Source: Woeseia sp964560775 (GTDB lineage: Bacteria > Pseudomonadota > Gammaproteobacteria > Steroidobacterales > Woeseiaceae). From it: a DNA stretch of 16,353 nt. This document shows, in pieces, positions 1 to 7,299 of the stretch; positions within the stretch are counted from its first letter, which is position 1; the number at the start of each line of letters is the position of its first letter. The notes under the pieces are model-generated. The model did not search any database. It saw nothing but the letters and a program-made list of their open reading frames with translations, and was not told the DNA's origin. Location: positions 1 to 16,353 of the forward strand of contig CAZLNH010000341.1 of the NCBI GenBank assembly GCA_964560775.1. The letters run 5' to 3'. Position numbers and translations under genes: made by a program.

Positions 1-4
1 CAAC

Positions 5-27
5 AACTAGTCCGGGGTTCACTAGTT
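5..27. repeat. Short inverted repeat (7-bp arms)
   Basis: AACTAGT at 5-11 is mirrored by ACTAGTT at 21-27 around a 9-base loop. It could form a small hairpin in RNA. No T-tract follows, so a classical intrinsic terminator is not supported. The gene it might follow lies outside the window. Its role is unknown. Confidence 0.4.
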
Positions 28-33
28 CCGCCG

Positions 34-193
34 CCACCGTCATCGCGAGGGGCGCAGCGGCGTGGCGATCTCGCACCGGTCACCCCGCAGGCCAATCGGA
101 ACCGGATCGCCACGGCTGCCTGCGGCAGCCTCGCGATGACGGTGGTGATGTGCGCCTCGCGGGGGCGTGCGCTCCTCGCGATGACGGGGTGGA
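34..193. repeat. Palindromic intergenic repeat, copy 1 (with an extra arm remnant)
   Basis: The outer arms CCACCGTCATCGCGAGG (34-50) and CCTCGCGATGACGGTGG (129-145) are a perfect 17-bp inverted repeat. The inner parts (GTGGCGATC at 62-70 and GATCGCCAC at 105-113) are also complementary, so the roughly 112-bp unit could fold into a long imperfect hairpin. The spacer (GATCTCGCACCGGTCACC near 67-84, and the GGCCAATCGGAACCGG stretch near 90-105) resembles the spacers of the copies at 7070-7255 and 11824-11999. A second, degenerate right arm lies at about 151-193 (GCTCCTCGCGATGACGGGG). It sits directly upstream of algZ. It is probably a REP/MITE-like non-coding element; no transposase is present. 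Similar GTCATTGCGAG-type repeats are known between genes in many bacteria. Confidence 0.8.
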
Positions 194-211
194 CCAATCC
201 CGCGCTACAAT
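181..211 (+). promoter_or_regulatory. Candidate promoter of the algZR-hem operon
   Basis: TACAAT at 206-211 matches the sigma-70 -10 consensus at five of six positions and lies about 30 bases before the algZ start. The best -35-like hexamer is ATGACG at 181-186 (four of six), but its 19-base spacing is long. This hexamer belongs to the GATGACGGGG end of the repeat arm. The -10 call is reasonable and the -35 call is weak. Confidence 0.35.
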
Positions 212-226
212 GTCCCCTTCATTCGT

Positions 227-233
227 GAGGAGG
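227..233 (+). promoter_or_regulatory. Strong ribosome binding site that decides the TTG start of algZ
   Basis: GAGGAGG at 227-233 is a near-ideal Shine-Dalgarno sequence, seven bases before TTG at 241. No ATG lies at a suitable distance, so this site supports the TTG start. Confidence 0.7.
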
Positions 234-240
234 ACCGGCG

Positions 241-1299
241 TTGCCGTCCGCAACCGACGCAGAGACCAGCGAATCGCACGTCTACCTTCCGGACTTCTGT
301 GCCGCGGGCACGATACTGATCGTACTGCTCGTCGCGGAACTGGTCTCCATAGTGCTGACGCTGGCCGAACATGCGCCGCCCGGTACGTTTCTCACCGAAC
401 TCGCCAAGATGTCGTTGTACGTGTTGTGGCTCGCGCTGCTGAGCTGCGCCGTGCTGTGCAAGGCACGCACGTGGGTGGAACGGGCCGGCAAGATGCGTGC
501 GTTCCTGCTGTGCTTTTTGCTGCTCGAAGTGCTGTGCCTGCTGCTCGCTGAAGTTGCCTACCAGCTCACCGAGTACTTCGGACAGTCAGTCATCATCGAC
601 GATACGCACGCCGGCTTCCTGTTCCGGAATTTCGCCATCAGTTCGATCGTCATCGCGCTCGCCATGCGTTACCTGTACGTATCGAGCGAATGGCGGCGCA
701 GCATTGTGCTCGAGGCGCAGGCCCGCATCAGTGCGCTGCAGGCACTGATCCGGCCGCACTTTCTCTTCAACAGCATGAATACGATTGCCTCGCTGGTGCG
801 CGCCGCGCCCGAGAAGGCAGAGCAGGCTGTCGAGGACCTGTCCGACTTGCTGCGGGCGAACCTGCGCAACGCGCACAGCCGGACGACGCTCGAGGATGAG
901 TTTGAAGTTGCAGCCATCTACCAGCGCATCGAAAAACTGCGGCTCGGCGACCGCCTGGACGTGCACTGGGACACCGGTGAGCTGCCGTTGGATGCGCTGA
1001 TACCGAGCCTGACGATACAACCACTGCTGGAGAACGCCATCTACCACGGCATCGAGCAATTGCCGGACGGCGGCGAAGTCGTCATCGACGGACAGCGCGA
1101 TGGCGACCGCCTGCGCATCAGCATCAGCAATCCGAAGGTCGCGAACCGCAGCCGCGCCGACGGCAACCGCATGGCACTCGACAACGTCCGGCAGCGCTTC
1201 GAACTCGCCTACAACGGTAGCTCCGAGGTCCGGGTCAGCGATAACGACCAGCGCTACTGTGTCGAACTGCTGTTTCCGTACGAGGCCCGCGACCAATGA
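241..1299 (+). CDS. algZ: LytS-type sensor histidine kinase, AlgZ/FimS-like
   Basis: Membrane sensor kinase of 352 residues, predicted to pass phosphate to the AlgR-like regulator encoded next. The N-terminus carries the YLPDFC motif (residues 15-20) typical of AlgZ proteins. Four hydrophobic segments follow at about 24-41, 56-73, 86-107 and 127-146. The His_kinase domain (PF06580 type) has RPHFLFN at 171-177, with His173 as the expected phosphorylation site. The ATP-binding part has the N-box PLLENAIYHG (261-270) and GNRMALDNVRQRF (308-320). The usual acidic G1 motif is replaced by ISNP (295-298), as I recall for AlgZ relatives. The TTG start is chosen for the strong GAGGAGG site upstream. 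The stop overlaps the algR start (ATGA). In Pseudomonas, AlgZ/AlgR control type IV pili and alginate; targets here are unknown. Confidence 0.88.
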   Translation: MPSATDAETSESHVYLPDFCAAGTILIVLLVAELVSIVLTLAEHAPPGTFLTELAKMSLYVLWLALLSCAVLCKARTWVERAGKMRAFLLCFLLLEVLCLLLAEVAYQLTEYFGQSVIIDDTHAGFLFRNFAISSIVIALAMRYLYVSSEWRRSIVLEAQARISALQALIRPHFLFNSMNTIASLVRAAPEKAEQAVEDLSDLLRANLRNAHSRTTLEDEFEVAAIYQRIEKLRLGDRLDVHWDTGELPLDALIPSLTIQPLLENAIYHGIEQLPDGGEVVIDGQRDGDRLRISISNPKVANRSRADGNRMALDNVRQRFELAYNGSSEVRVSDNDQRYCVELLFPYEARDQ

Positions 1300-2042
1300 A
1301 AGTCCTGATCGTCGACGACGAGCAGCCGGCACGCGAGCGGCTGAAGTTTCTCGTCTCGGAAAACGACAGCCTGACGTTCATTGGCGAAGCCAGCAATGGC
1401 GAACAGGCGCTGCAACTGACGTCGGAGCTGCAGCCGGACGTCGTGTTGCTCGACATCCGCATGCCGGGAATGAACGGCATTGAAACCGCGCGCCACATGG
1501 ACCGTTTCGATGAACCGCCGGCTATTATTTTCACAACCGCTTACGACGAATACGCCATTGACGCATTCGATGCGCACGCAATTGGTTATGTTTTGAAACC
1601 GGTGCGCCGTGAGCGCCTCGAGCACGCGCTGCGCCAGGCCAGCCGGCTCACCCGCAACTCGCTGCAGCAGCTCGGTCAAGGCGGGGATCTTGCCACGCAG
1701 CGGTCACATGTGTGCGCGCGCATGGGTACGGAACTGAAGCTGATTCCCGTTGATGACATACTGTACTTTCAGGCTGACCAGAAATACGTCCGCGTGCGTC
1801 ACGGCCACGGCGACAACCTGATCGATGATTCGCTGAAATTTCTCGAGAGCGAGTTTGCGGATCGCTTTGTCCGCATCCATCGCAGCGTCCTCGTGTCGAT
1901 TCATCACATCGAGGCACTGGAGAAGGACCAGGACGGCCAGGCCCGGGTCCGGTTGCGCGGCGACAGCAGGGAAGACCGGGAGTCGCTGCTCGTCAGCCGC
2001 CGCCATCTCGCGGACGTACGCCGCAGGGTAAAGGGGAAGTAG
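1296..2042 (+). CDS. algR: LytTR response regulator, AlgR-like
   Basis: DNA-binding response regulator of 248 residues. The receiver domain (about 1-115) has the acidic pair Asp7/Asp8, the phospho-acceptor Asp53 in LLDIRMPGMNG, a conserved Thr at 80-81 and Lys101 in LKP. A linker leads to a LytTR DNA-binding domain (about 140-245), recognised by DILYFQADQKYVRV and FVRIHRSVLVS. Its ATG start overlaps the stop of algZ, so the two are almost certainly translated together as a cognate pair. The stop codon TAG (2040-2042) shares one base with the GTG start of hemC, joining regulator and heme genes in one transcript. AlgR of Pseudomonas has the same length class and the same neighbours. Promoter targets cannot be told from this window. 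Confidence 0.92.
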   Translation: MKVLIVDDEQPARERLKFLVSENDSLTFIGEASNGEQALQLTSELQPDVVLLDIRMPGMNGIETARHMDRFDEPPAIIFTTAYDEYAIDAFDAHAIGYVLKPVRRERLEHALRQASRLTRNSLQQLGQGGDLATQRSHVCARMGTELKLIPVDDILYFQADQKYVRVRHGHGDNLIDDSLKFLESEFADRFVRIHRSVLVSIHHIEALEKDQDGQARVRLRGDSREDRESLLVSRRHLADVRRRVKGK

Positions 2043-2959
2043 TGTTAATCAGAATTGCAACGCGCAAGAGCGCGCTTGCGTTGTGGCAGGCAGAGCACGT
2101 GGCGTCACTGCTCCGGGAGGCCACAGCCGGGTGCGAGGTCGAACTGGTACCGCTGTCGACGCTCGGGGACGAAGTGCTGGACCGAAGCCTGCAGAAGATC
2201 GGCGGCAAGGGACTCTTTATTAAAGAGCTCGAAGTCGCCATGCAGGCCGGCAAGGCAGACATTGCCGTGCATTCGATGAAGGATGTGCCGGCCGAAATGC
2301 CGGACGGCTTCTGTCTTGCGGCGATACTCGAACGCGGCAACCCGGCGGATGCACTCCTGACAAACGATGGGTCAACCCTTGTGACACTCCGTGACGGCGC
2401 GCGCATTGGCAGCTCCAGCCTGCGGCGCCAGGCACAGATACTGGCAGTCCGGCCCGATGTCAGCGTCGCGCCGCTCAGGGGCAACGTCAATACACGGATC
2501 GGCAAGCTCGACAGCGGTGAGTTCGACGCCATCATTCTTGCCGCCGCCGGCCTGGAACGGCTGAAACTCGAGGATCGCATCAGCGAACACCTGGCGCCTG
2601 ACCGCATGCTGCCGGCAGCCGGCCAGGGCACGATCGGCATTGAATGCCTCGAAGTCCGCGCCGACCTGCGCGACCTTTTGCGGAAGCTTGATCACGGCCC
2701 GACCAAAACGGTCACGCTGGCCGAGCGGGCCGTCGCCCACCGGTTGCAGGCCAATTGCGAATCGCCGGTGGCGAGTTACGCGGTACTCGATGGCGATACG
2801 TTGCACCTCGACGCACTTGTCGCACGCGCCGACGGCAGCAAAATCCTGCGTCGGCAACAAAGCGGACCGGCCGGGGACGCCGGGCAAATCGGCGCCCGCC
2901 TGGCTGACGAACTGCTGGCCGATGGCGCCGCCGCGCTGCTGAGAGAAGCAACGCCATGA
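2042..2959 (+). CDS. hemC: Hydroxymethylbilane synthase (porphobilinogen deaminase)
   Basis: Cytosolic enzyme joining four porphobilinogen molecules into hydroxymethylbilane in tetrapyrrole synthesis. The 305 residues match the family length (E. coli about 313). Recognisable parts are IRIATRKSALALWQA (3-17), the catalytic aspartate Asp81 in HSMKDVP, the GSSSLRRQ substrate-binding stretch (123-130), RGNVNTR (146-152) and LPAAGQG (190-196). Cys239 should carry the dipyrromethane cofactor. Its context is QANCESPVASYA rather than the more common GGC-x-x-P, so the flanking residues vary while the cysteine remains. The start is GTG at 2042, with an AAGGGGAAG site just before, overlapping the algR stop by one base. 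It ends in an ATGA overlap with hemD, which acts on its product. Confidence 0.96.
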   Translation: MLIRIATRKSALALWQAEHVASLLREATAGCEVELVPLSTLGDEVLDRSLQKIGGKGLFIKELEVAMQAGKADIAVHSMKDVPAEMPDGFCLAAILERGNPADALLTNDGSTLVTLRDGARIGSSSLRRQAQILAVRPDVSVAPLRGNVNTRIGKLDSGEFDAIILAAAGLERLKLEDRISEHLAPDRMLPAAGQGTIGIECLEVRADLRDLLRKLDHGPTKTVTLAERAVAHRLQANCESPVASYAVLDGDTLHLDALVARADGSKILRRQQSGPAGDAGQIGARLADELLADGAAALLREATP

Positions 2960-3744
2960 CCGAAGCGCGGCTGGGCGGCGACGGCGTGCTCGTCACCCGG
3001 CCCTCCCACCTCGCGGATGAACTGGCCGCTGCCGTCACCGCGGCGGGCGGCCGGGTCATCGCGTTTCCCGTCATCGATATCGTGCCGGAAGACCCGGGCG
3101 TTATTGACAGCGCAATGGCACGCTTGGCGCCGCCCGACATCGTCATTTTCATCAGCCGCAATGCCGTGCTGTACGGTCTCGACACGCCTGGCAGCAGCAA
3201 AGCCGCCATCGCAGCCATTGGTCCGGCAACGCGCGATGCCCTTGAAAGCGCCGGCCGGCAGGTCGACATCGAACCGGCCGGCGGCTTCGCCAGCGAAGAC
3301 CTGCTGGCCGAGCCGGCCCTGGCGGACGTTGCCGGCAAGCGCATTCGCATCATTCGCGGCAAGGGTGGCCGTGAACTGCTGGCCGATACACTGGAACAGC
3401 GCGGCGCAACCGTCGATTACCTGGATGTGTACCGCCGCGAACCGCATCGTTTCAGCGGCGATGAACTCGCGGCCCTGGCCGGGCGCTGGCAGGCCGGCGA
3501 CGTGCGTTTTGTAACGGCAATGAGCGTAGCATCGCTCGACAATCTGCTGCGGCTGTTGCCGGCGGCGTGCCTCGAAAACCTCGCCGCGGCGCAACTGGTG
3601 ACGCCCAGTACTCGTGTGATACAAACGGCGCTGGAGCGGATTCCTTCGGTTCCGGCGCTGTTGGCGAAAAGCCCCCGTGCGACACACATGGTGGAAGCAA
3701 TGGTTGCCGGCCGCCGGCCGCGGATGGACGACGCGCATGAGTGA
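2956..3744 (+). CDS. hemD: Uroporphyrinogen-III synthase
   Basis: Closes and inverts ring D of hydroxymethylbilane to give uroporphyrinogen III, the branch point to heme, siroheme and cobalamin. The protein is 262 residues, normal for this poorly conserved family. It shows the two-lobed pattern: an N-terminal VLVTRP strand (11-16), FISRNAV (65-71), IGPATRDAL (88-96), and the typical IRGKGGRELLADTLEQRGA stretch (133-151) followed by YLDVYRR (155-161). The ATG start overlaps the stop of hemC, and the coding region runs eight bases into hemX. Identification rests on sequence pattern plus position between hemC and hemX. Confidence 0.93.
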   Translation: MTEARLGGDGVLVTRPSHLADELAAAVTAAGGRVIAFPVIDIVPEDPGVIDSAMARLAPPDIVIFISRNAVLYGLDTPGSSKAAIAAIGPATRDALESAGRQVDIEPAGGFASEDLLAEPALADVAGKRIRIIRGKGGRELLADTLEQRGATVDYLDVYRREPHRFSGDELAALAGRWQAGDVRFVTAMSVASLDNLLRLLPAACLENLAAAQLVTPSTRVIQTALERIPSVPALLAKSPRATHMVEAMVAGRRPRMDDAHE

Positions 3745-4972
3745 TAAAGACAAGCAGGACGACATAGCAGCGGCTGACTTGAGCGAGGCAGAGACCGAAC
3801 GCGACACGGCCGCGCCCGAGACGAGCGAGGCGGTGACCGCCCCCGATACAGTGGCCGATGATGCCGCGGTATCCGGTGACGCCGGGGACAACACGGCAGC
3901 ACCGCGCCCGTCCCGCATGCCGCTCGCGATCAGCAGCCTGGCGCTCATTGTTGCGCTGGTTGCCGTTGCAGCGACGGCTTTCATGTGGCTCGGCGAGCGC
4001 GGCAGGGATGATGCCGCGACGGCCGGCGTGCAGAATGCCTTGCAGGACCTCAATGATGCACTTCACAACAACCGCCAGCAGTTATCGGCGCTCGGCAATC
4101 GCGACAGCGAACTTGAAAGCAACATCGAAAACAGCATAGAGCGCACGGAACGCTTGCTGCAGCAGCAACAGCGGGCGTTCGAAGCGCTGCCCGGCCGCCT
4201 GTCCGCTGTCGAGGCGTCGCTGGCCGCGCTGCAAGGTATTTCCGCGGGTGTTCGCGACACGTGGACATTGGCGGAGGCGGAATACTTCATGGAAATCGCC
4301 AACGCGCAGTTGAACCTGGCCCGCAATCCCGAGCTCGCGCTGGCAGCACTCGAGCTGGCGGATGAGCGCATCGCAAAACTGGCCGCGCCCGGACTGACCG
4401 ATGTCCGCCGGGCGCTGGCCAATGAGCTGCGCGCACTGGAGTCGCTCGAAGCGCCCGATATCGAGGGCGCCGCGCTGACGCTGGCGAGCCTCGCCGGCAC
4501 CGTCGAATCCCTGCCGTTGCGCGAAGTTATCGTGCCGCCCGGCCAGCGACCGGTCGACGTCGCCGATGAACTGAGCGGCATGGAGCGCGCGCTTGCCTCG
4601 CTTAAAAGTGCGATGAGCGATGTCGTGTCCGTACGCCGCACCGACCAGCCGGTAACGCCGCTGTTGCCGCCGGACGCGGTCTACTTCCTGCGGACCAACC
4701 TGAAGCTGCAACTGCAGGCGGCGCGGCTTGCACTACTGCAGAACGAGCAGGCGCTGTTCGAACAGAGTCTCGACGACGCGGCTGCCTGGCTGCAAGAGTA
4801 TTTCGATCCGGAAACGACACCCGTCAGCAGCACGCTCGAAACGATCAATGAACTGAGGGCGTCGCGGTTTTCGCTGATGCGGATCGATATCGGCCGCTCA
4901 CTGACGCTGCTGCGCCGCTACGTGGCACTGCAGGCAAGCGAACGCGATGCGGCGGCCGGCGCCGAGCAATGA
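3737..4972 (+). CDS. hemX: HemX-like membrane protein
   Basis: Inner-membrane protein of 411 residues (E. coli HemX about 393), often misannotated as a uroporphyrinogen-III methyltransferase because of its position; no methyltransferase motif is present. The first 60 residues are acidic, Ala/Thr-rich and probably disordered. One transmembrane helix follows at about 63-85, then a likely coiled coil (about 95-165, with LQQQQRAFEALPGRLSAVEASLAALQ). The rest is the conserved helical domain with EYFMEIANAQLNLARNPELA and YFLRTNLKLQLQAARLALL. The ATG at 3737 is chosen over an upstream in-frame ATG at 3677, because it gives a short overlap with hemD and the usual HemX N-terminus. The biochemical role is not established; a part in assembling the heme pathway at the membrane is inference. 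Confidence 0.88.
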   Translation: MSDKDKQDDIAAADLSEAETERDTAAPETSEAVTAPDTVADDAAVSGDAGDNTAAPRPSRMPLAISSLALIVALVAVAATAFMWLGERGRDDAATAGVQNALQDLNDALHNNRQQLSALGNRDSELESNIENSIERTERLLQQQQRAFEALPGRLSAVEASLAALQGISAGVRDTWTLAEAEYFMEIANAQLNLARNPELALAALELADERIAKLAAPGLTDVRRALANELRALESLEAPDIEGAALTLASLAGTVESLPLREVIVPPGQRPVDVADELSGMERALASLKSAMSDVVSVRRTDQPVTPLLPPDAVYFLRTNLKLQLQAARLALLQNEQALFEQSLDDAAAWLQEYFDPETTPVSSTLETINELRASRFSLMRIDIGRSLTLLRRYVALQASERDAAAGAEQ

Positions 4973-6186
4973 AATTCGGCCTGCTCGTTGTCGTCTCGAT
5001 ACTGGCTTTCGCCTTCGCCGCCAGTTTCCTGCTCGAGGACCCGGGCTACGTCGTCATCCAGTTTCGCGGCTATCTGATCGAGATGTCCGTTCCGGCATTG
5101 CTGGGCTGCCTCTTGCTGCTCCTGTTCGCGTTCTGGCTCATCGTCAAGATGCTGCGCGTTCCGCGGAAACTTGGCGAAGCCGCCGGGCGCTACCGCAGCG
5201 GTCGCGCCGGCCAGAACCTGACCCGCGGCATGATCGAAATCGCCGAGGGCAACTTCGCGAGGGGGGAAAAGCTCCTGACCCGTGCGGCGCGCGGCAGCGA
5301 TGCGCCGCTGCTCAATTACCTGCAGGCCGCGCGCGCGGCACACCTGCTGCAAAAGGACGAGCGCCGCGACAACTGGCTGAAGGAAGCCTACGAGCAGATG
5401 CCCGAAGCGGCGAGTGCCGTGCTGCTGACGCAGGCGGAGCTGCAGCTCGATCGCGGCCATTTCGAACAGGCGCTCGCGACACTCAGGCAGCTCGAGGAAA
5501 AGTCACCGAATCACAGTCACGCGCTGGCGCTGCTCGGCAGGCTCTATTACCGGCTGGAGGACTGGCAACAACTAGATGCCCTGCTGCCCAAGCTGAAAAA
5601 GCACGGCCGCGTATCCGCCGACCGGCTGCACCTGTGGGAGACACGCGTCAGGCGCCAGGAACTCGATACCGCTGCCGATGGCGACGCCATCGCAGCCGCC
5701 TGGCAGAAGGTGCCACGCGGATTGCGGAAGGAAACGGAACTGCTGGAAGCTTATTTCCAGGCACTCGTCAGAAACAATCTGCACGACAAAGCTGAGAAGG
5801 AACTTGCAGCGAGCCTGAAGCGCGAATGGCGCGGCCCGCTGGCACGCGTGTACGGCGACGTCGAAAGCACGGACGCCGCGCGCCAGCTCAGGCGCGCCGA
5901 GAAGTGGCTGGCCGATCACGGCGACGACCCGGACCTGCTGCTGACCGCCGCGCGGCTGTGCCTGAGGACCGAGCTGTGGGGCAAGGCCCGGAGTTACCTC
6001 GAAACCGTGCTGTCCGTCAGGCCTACGCCCGCGGCCTACCAGGAATACGGGCGGCTGCTGAACCGGCTCGGCGAAAGCGACGCCGCGGCGGAGGCCTACC
6101 GCGCCGGGCTCGGGCTGGTCAGCCCCATGCCACACTCGGCATTGCCGCTGCTGCAGGCGGATCCGGCGAAGGACGCCAGGCGCTGA
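4969..6186 (+). CDS. hemY: HemY-like TPR membrane protein
   Basis: Inner-membrane protein of 405 residues of the gammaproteobacterial HemY family (not the protoporphyrinogen oxidase also called HemY in Gram-positives). Two transmembrane helices lie at about 1-22 and 42-62, around the conserved DPGYVVIQFRGYLIEMSVP (24-42). The remainder is helical with TPR-like units, for example HFEQALATLRQLEEKSPNHSHALALLGRLYYRLEDW and AAYQEYGRLLNRLGESDAAAEAYRAGL near the C-terminus. It starts in an ATGA overlap with hemX. The family is thought to act in late protoporphyrin synthesis with HemX, but its exact role is unclear. Confidence 0.9.
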   Translation: MKFGLLVVVSILAFAFAASFLLEDPGYVVIQFRGYLIEMSVPALLGCLLLLLFAFWLIVKMLRVPRKLGEAAGRYRSGRAGQNLTRGMIEIAEGNFARGEKLLTRAARGSDAPLLNYLQAARAAHLLQKDERRDNWLKEAYEQMPEAASAVLLTQAELQLDRGHFEQALATLRQLEEKSPNHSHALALLGRLYYRLEDWQQLDALLPKLKKHGRVSADRLHLWETRVRRQELDTAADGDAIAAAWQKVPRGLRKETELLEAYFQALVRNNLHDKAEKELAASLKREWRGPLARVYGDVESTDAARQLRRAEKWLADHGDDPDLLLTAARLCLRTELWGKARSYLETVLSVRPTPAAYQEYGRLLNRLGESDAAAEAYRAGLGLVSPMPHSALPLLQADPAKDARR

Positions 6187-6201
6187 CACCATGCAAACCG
6201 T

Positions 6202-7068
6202 GTGTTGACCCGCCGGTCCGTACTCGTTGCCGGCAACGGCTACGTCGGGCAACGCCTGCTGGCCGCGCTACCGCCCGCGAGCGCGATCGCCGTGAACCGC
6301 ACCGCGCGCGACCCGATCAACGACAATCCAACCGTTACCGTCGACCTCGATGACGCGAATCTCAACACACTGCCGGCAGCCGGCGATGCCATCATCTACA
6401 CGGTGCCGCCGGCGGCGGTCGACGGCCCGGATCCGCGGCTGTCCCGCTTCGTCGCCGCCCTCGCCAACGGTGATCGCCTGCCACAACGCTTTGTCTATTT
6501 CAGCACCAGCGGTGTCTACGGCGATTGCGGCGGCCGCCTGGTCAATGAATCGGCCACGCCCCGGCCGGAGACTTCCCGCGCGCGCCGGCGCCTTGATGCC
6601 GAACGGCTGCTTCAATCATGGAGTGACGATAAAGGTGTTGAGCTCTGCATCCTGCGCGTGCCCGGCATCTACGGGCCGGGACGCCTCGGTCTCGAGCGGC
6701 TTGCAGAAGGCGAGCCGGTCCTGAGTGAAACAGACGCAAACCCCGGCAACCGCATACACGTCGAAGACCTGGTGCGCTGCGCGCTCGCGGCGGTAGCGGT
6801 GGAACCGGTGATCGCCCTCTGCAACGTAGGCGACGGCGACCATCGCAGCGGCACGTGGTTTGCAAAAGCAGTCGCCACGGAAGCGGGCCTGCCGGCACCG
6901 CCTGAGATCCCGCGGCACGAAGCAGAACGGTCATTCAGCCAGCGACGCCTTTCATTTCTGTCGGAGTCACGGCGCCTCGATACCAGACGCATGCGCGAGG
7001 AACTGGGTGTACTGCCACATTATGCCGACGCGCTGGGAGGGATTCGTGCGAGCCTGGCAGGCCGCTAA
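6202..7068 (+). CDS. Atypical NAD(P)-binding SDR-family protein (YeeZ-like epimerase fold)
   Basis: Protein of 288 residues with an extended-SDR Rossmann fold. The nucleotide-binding motif GNGYVGQ is at 11-17, and FVYFSTSGVYGD (97-108) and RVPGIYGPGR (152-161) are typical of NAD-dependent epimerases. The catalytic Tyr-x3-Lys expected after the STSGVYG stretch is not seen; the equivalent helix reads RARRRLDAERLL (126-137). It therefore looks like an atypical SDR, perhaps a binding protein or an enzyme using other residues. No ATG exists before residue 264, and the nucleotide motif must be included, so translation starts at GTG 6202 or TTG 6205. It lies 15 bases after hemY with no clear ribosome site, suggesting co-translation. 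Substrate unknown. Confidence 0.75.
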   Translation: MLTRRSVLVAGNGYVGQRLLAALPPASAIAVNRTARDPINDNPTVTVDLDDANLNTLPAAGDAIIYTVPPAAVDGPDPRLSRFVAALANGDRLPQRFVYFSTSGVYGDCGGRLVNESATPRPETSRARRRLDAERLLQSWSDDKGVELCILRVPGIYGPGRLGLERLAEGEPVLSETDANPGNRIHVEDLVRCALAAVAVEPVIALCNVGDGDHRSGTWFAKAVATEAGLPAPPEIPRHEAERSFSQRRLSFLSESRRLDTRRMREELGVLPHYADALGGIRASLAGR

Positions 7069-7069
7069 A

Positions 7070-7255
7070 TACGTCGTCGCGAGGAGCGCAGCGACGTGGC
7101 GATCTCGCACCGGTCACCACTCAACCAACCGGGCCGAGGTTGCCACGCCATACGTCGTCGCGAGGAGCGCAGCGACGTGGCGATCTCGCACCGGTCACCA
7201 CTCAGCCAACCGGGCCGAGGTTGCCACGCCGCTGCGCGGCTCGCAATGACGGGGT
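7070..7255. repeat. Palindromic intergenic repeat, copy 2, with 81-bp tandem duplication
   Basis: The left arm (CGTCGTCGCGAGGAGCGCAG, then CGACGTGGCGATCTCG) plus spacer occurs twice in tandem: unit A at 7070-7150 and unit B at 7151-7231. Both are 81 bases and differ only at 7124/7205 (A/G) and at the last base. A single right arm (TTGCCACGCCGCTGCGCGGC, then TCGCAATGACGGGG) closes the element at 7221-7254. It fills most of the gap between the convergent SDR and parA genes. The arms and spacer match the copies at 34-193 and 11824-11999. The near-identity of the two units suggests a recent duplication. Confidence 0.85.
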
Positions 7256-7299
7256 TAACCTGCGCGCTCGCAGTATCGGGGACAACAAGCGCGTCCGGG

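Noticed and set aside
2776..4053. Long minus-strand reading frame (425 codons) opposite hemC/hemD/hemX
   Set aside because: It is antisense to three clearly recognised genes, has low-complexity Ala/Arg/Ser composition, and shows no domain. Long antisense frames are expected in GC-rich DNA.
3737..4972. HemX considered as uroporphyrinogen-III methyltransferase
   Set aside because: The sequence is a single-pass membrane protein with a coiled coil and lacks any SAM-dependent methyltransferase motif. The name is a common carry-over error.
6860..7249. Plus-strand frame running through the 81-bp repeat, giving a 27-residue protein repeat
   Set aside because: It begins inside the SDR gene in another frame without a ribosome site. 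The protein repeat only reflects the 81-base DNA period being a multiple of three.
7070..7255. Tandem repeat considered as a CRISPR array
   Set aside because: There are only two units, the whole 81-base unit is near-identical with no variable spacer, and no cas genes are present.
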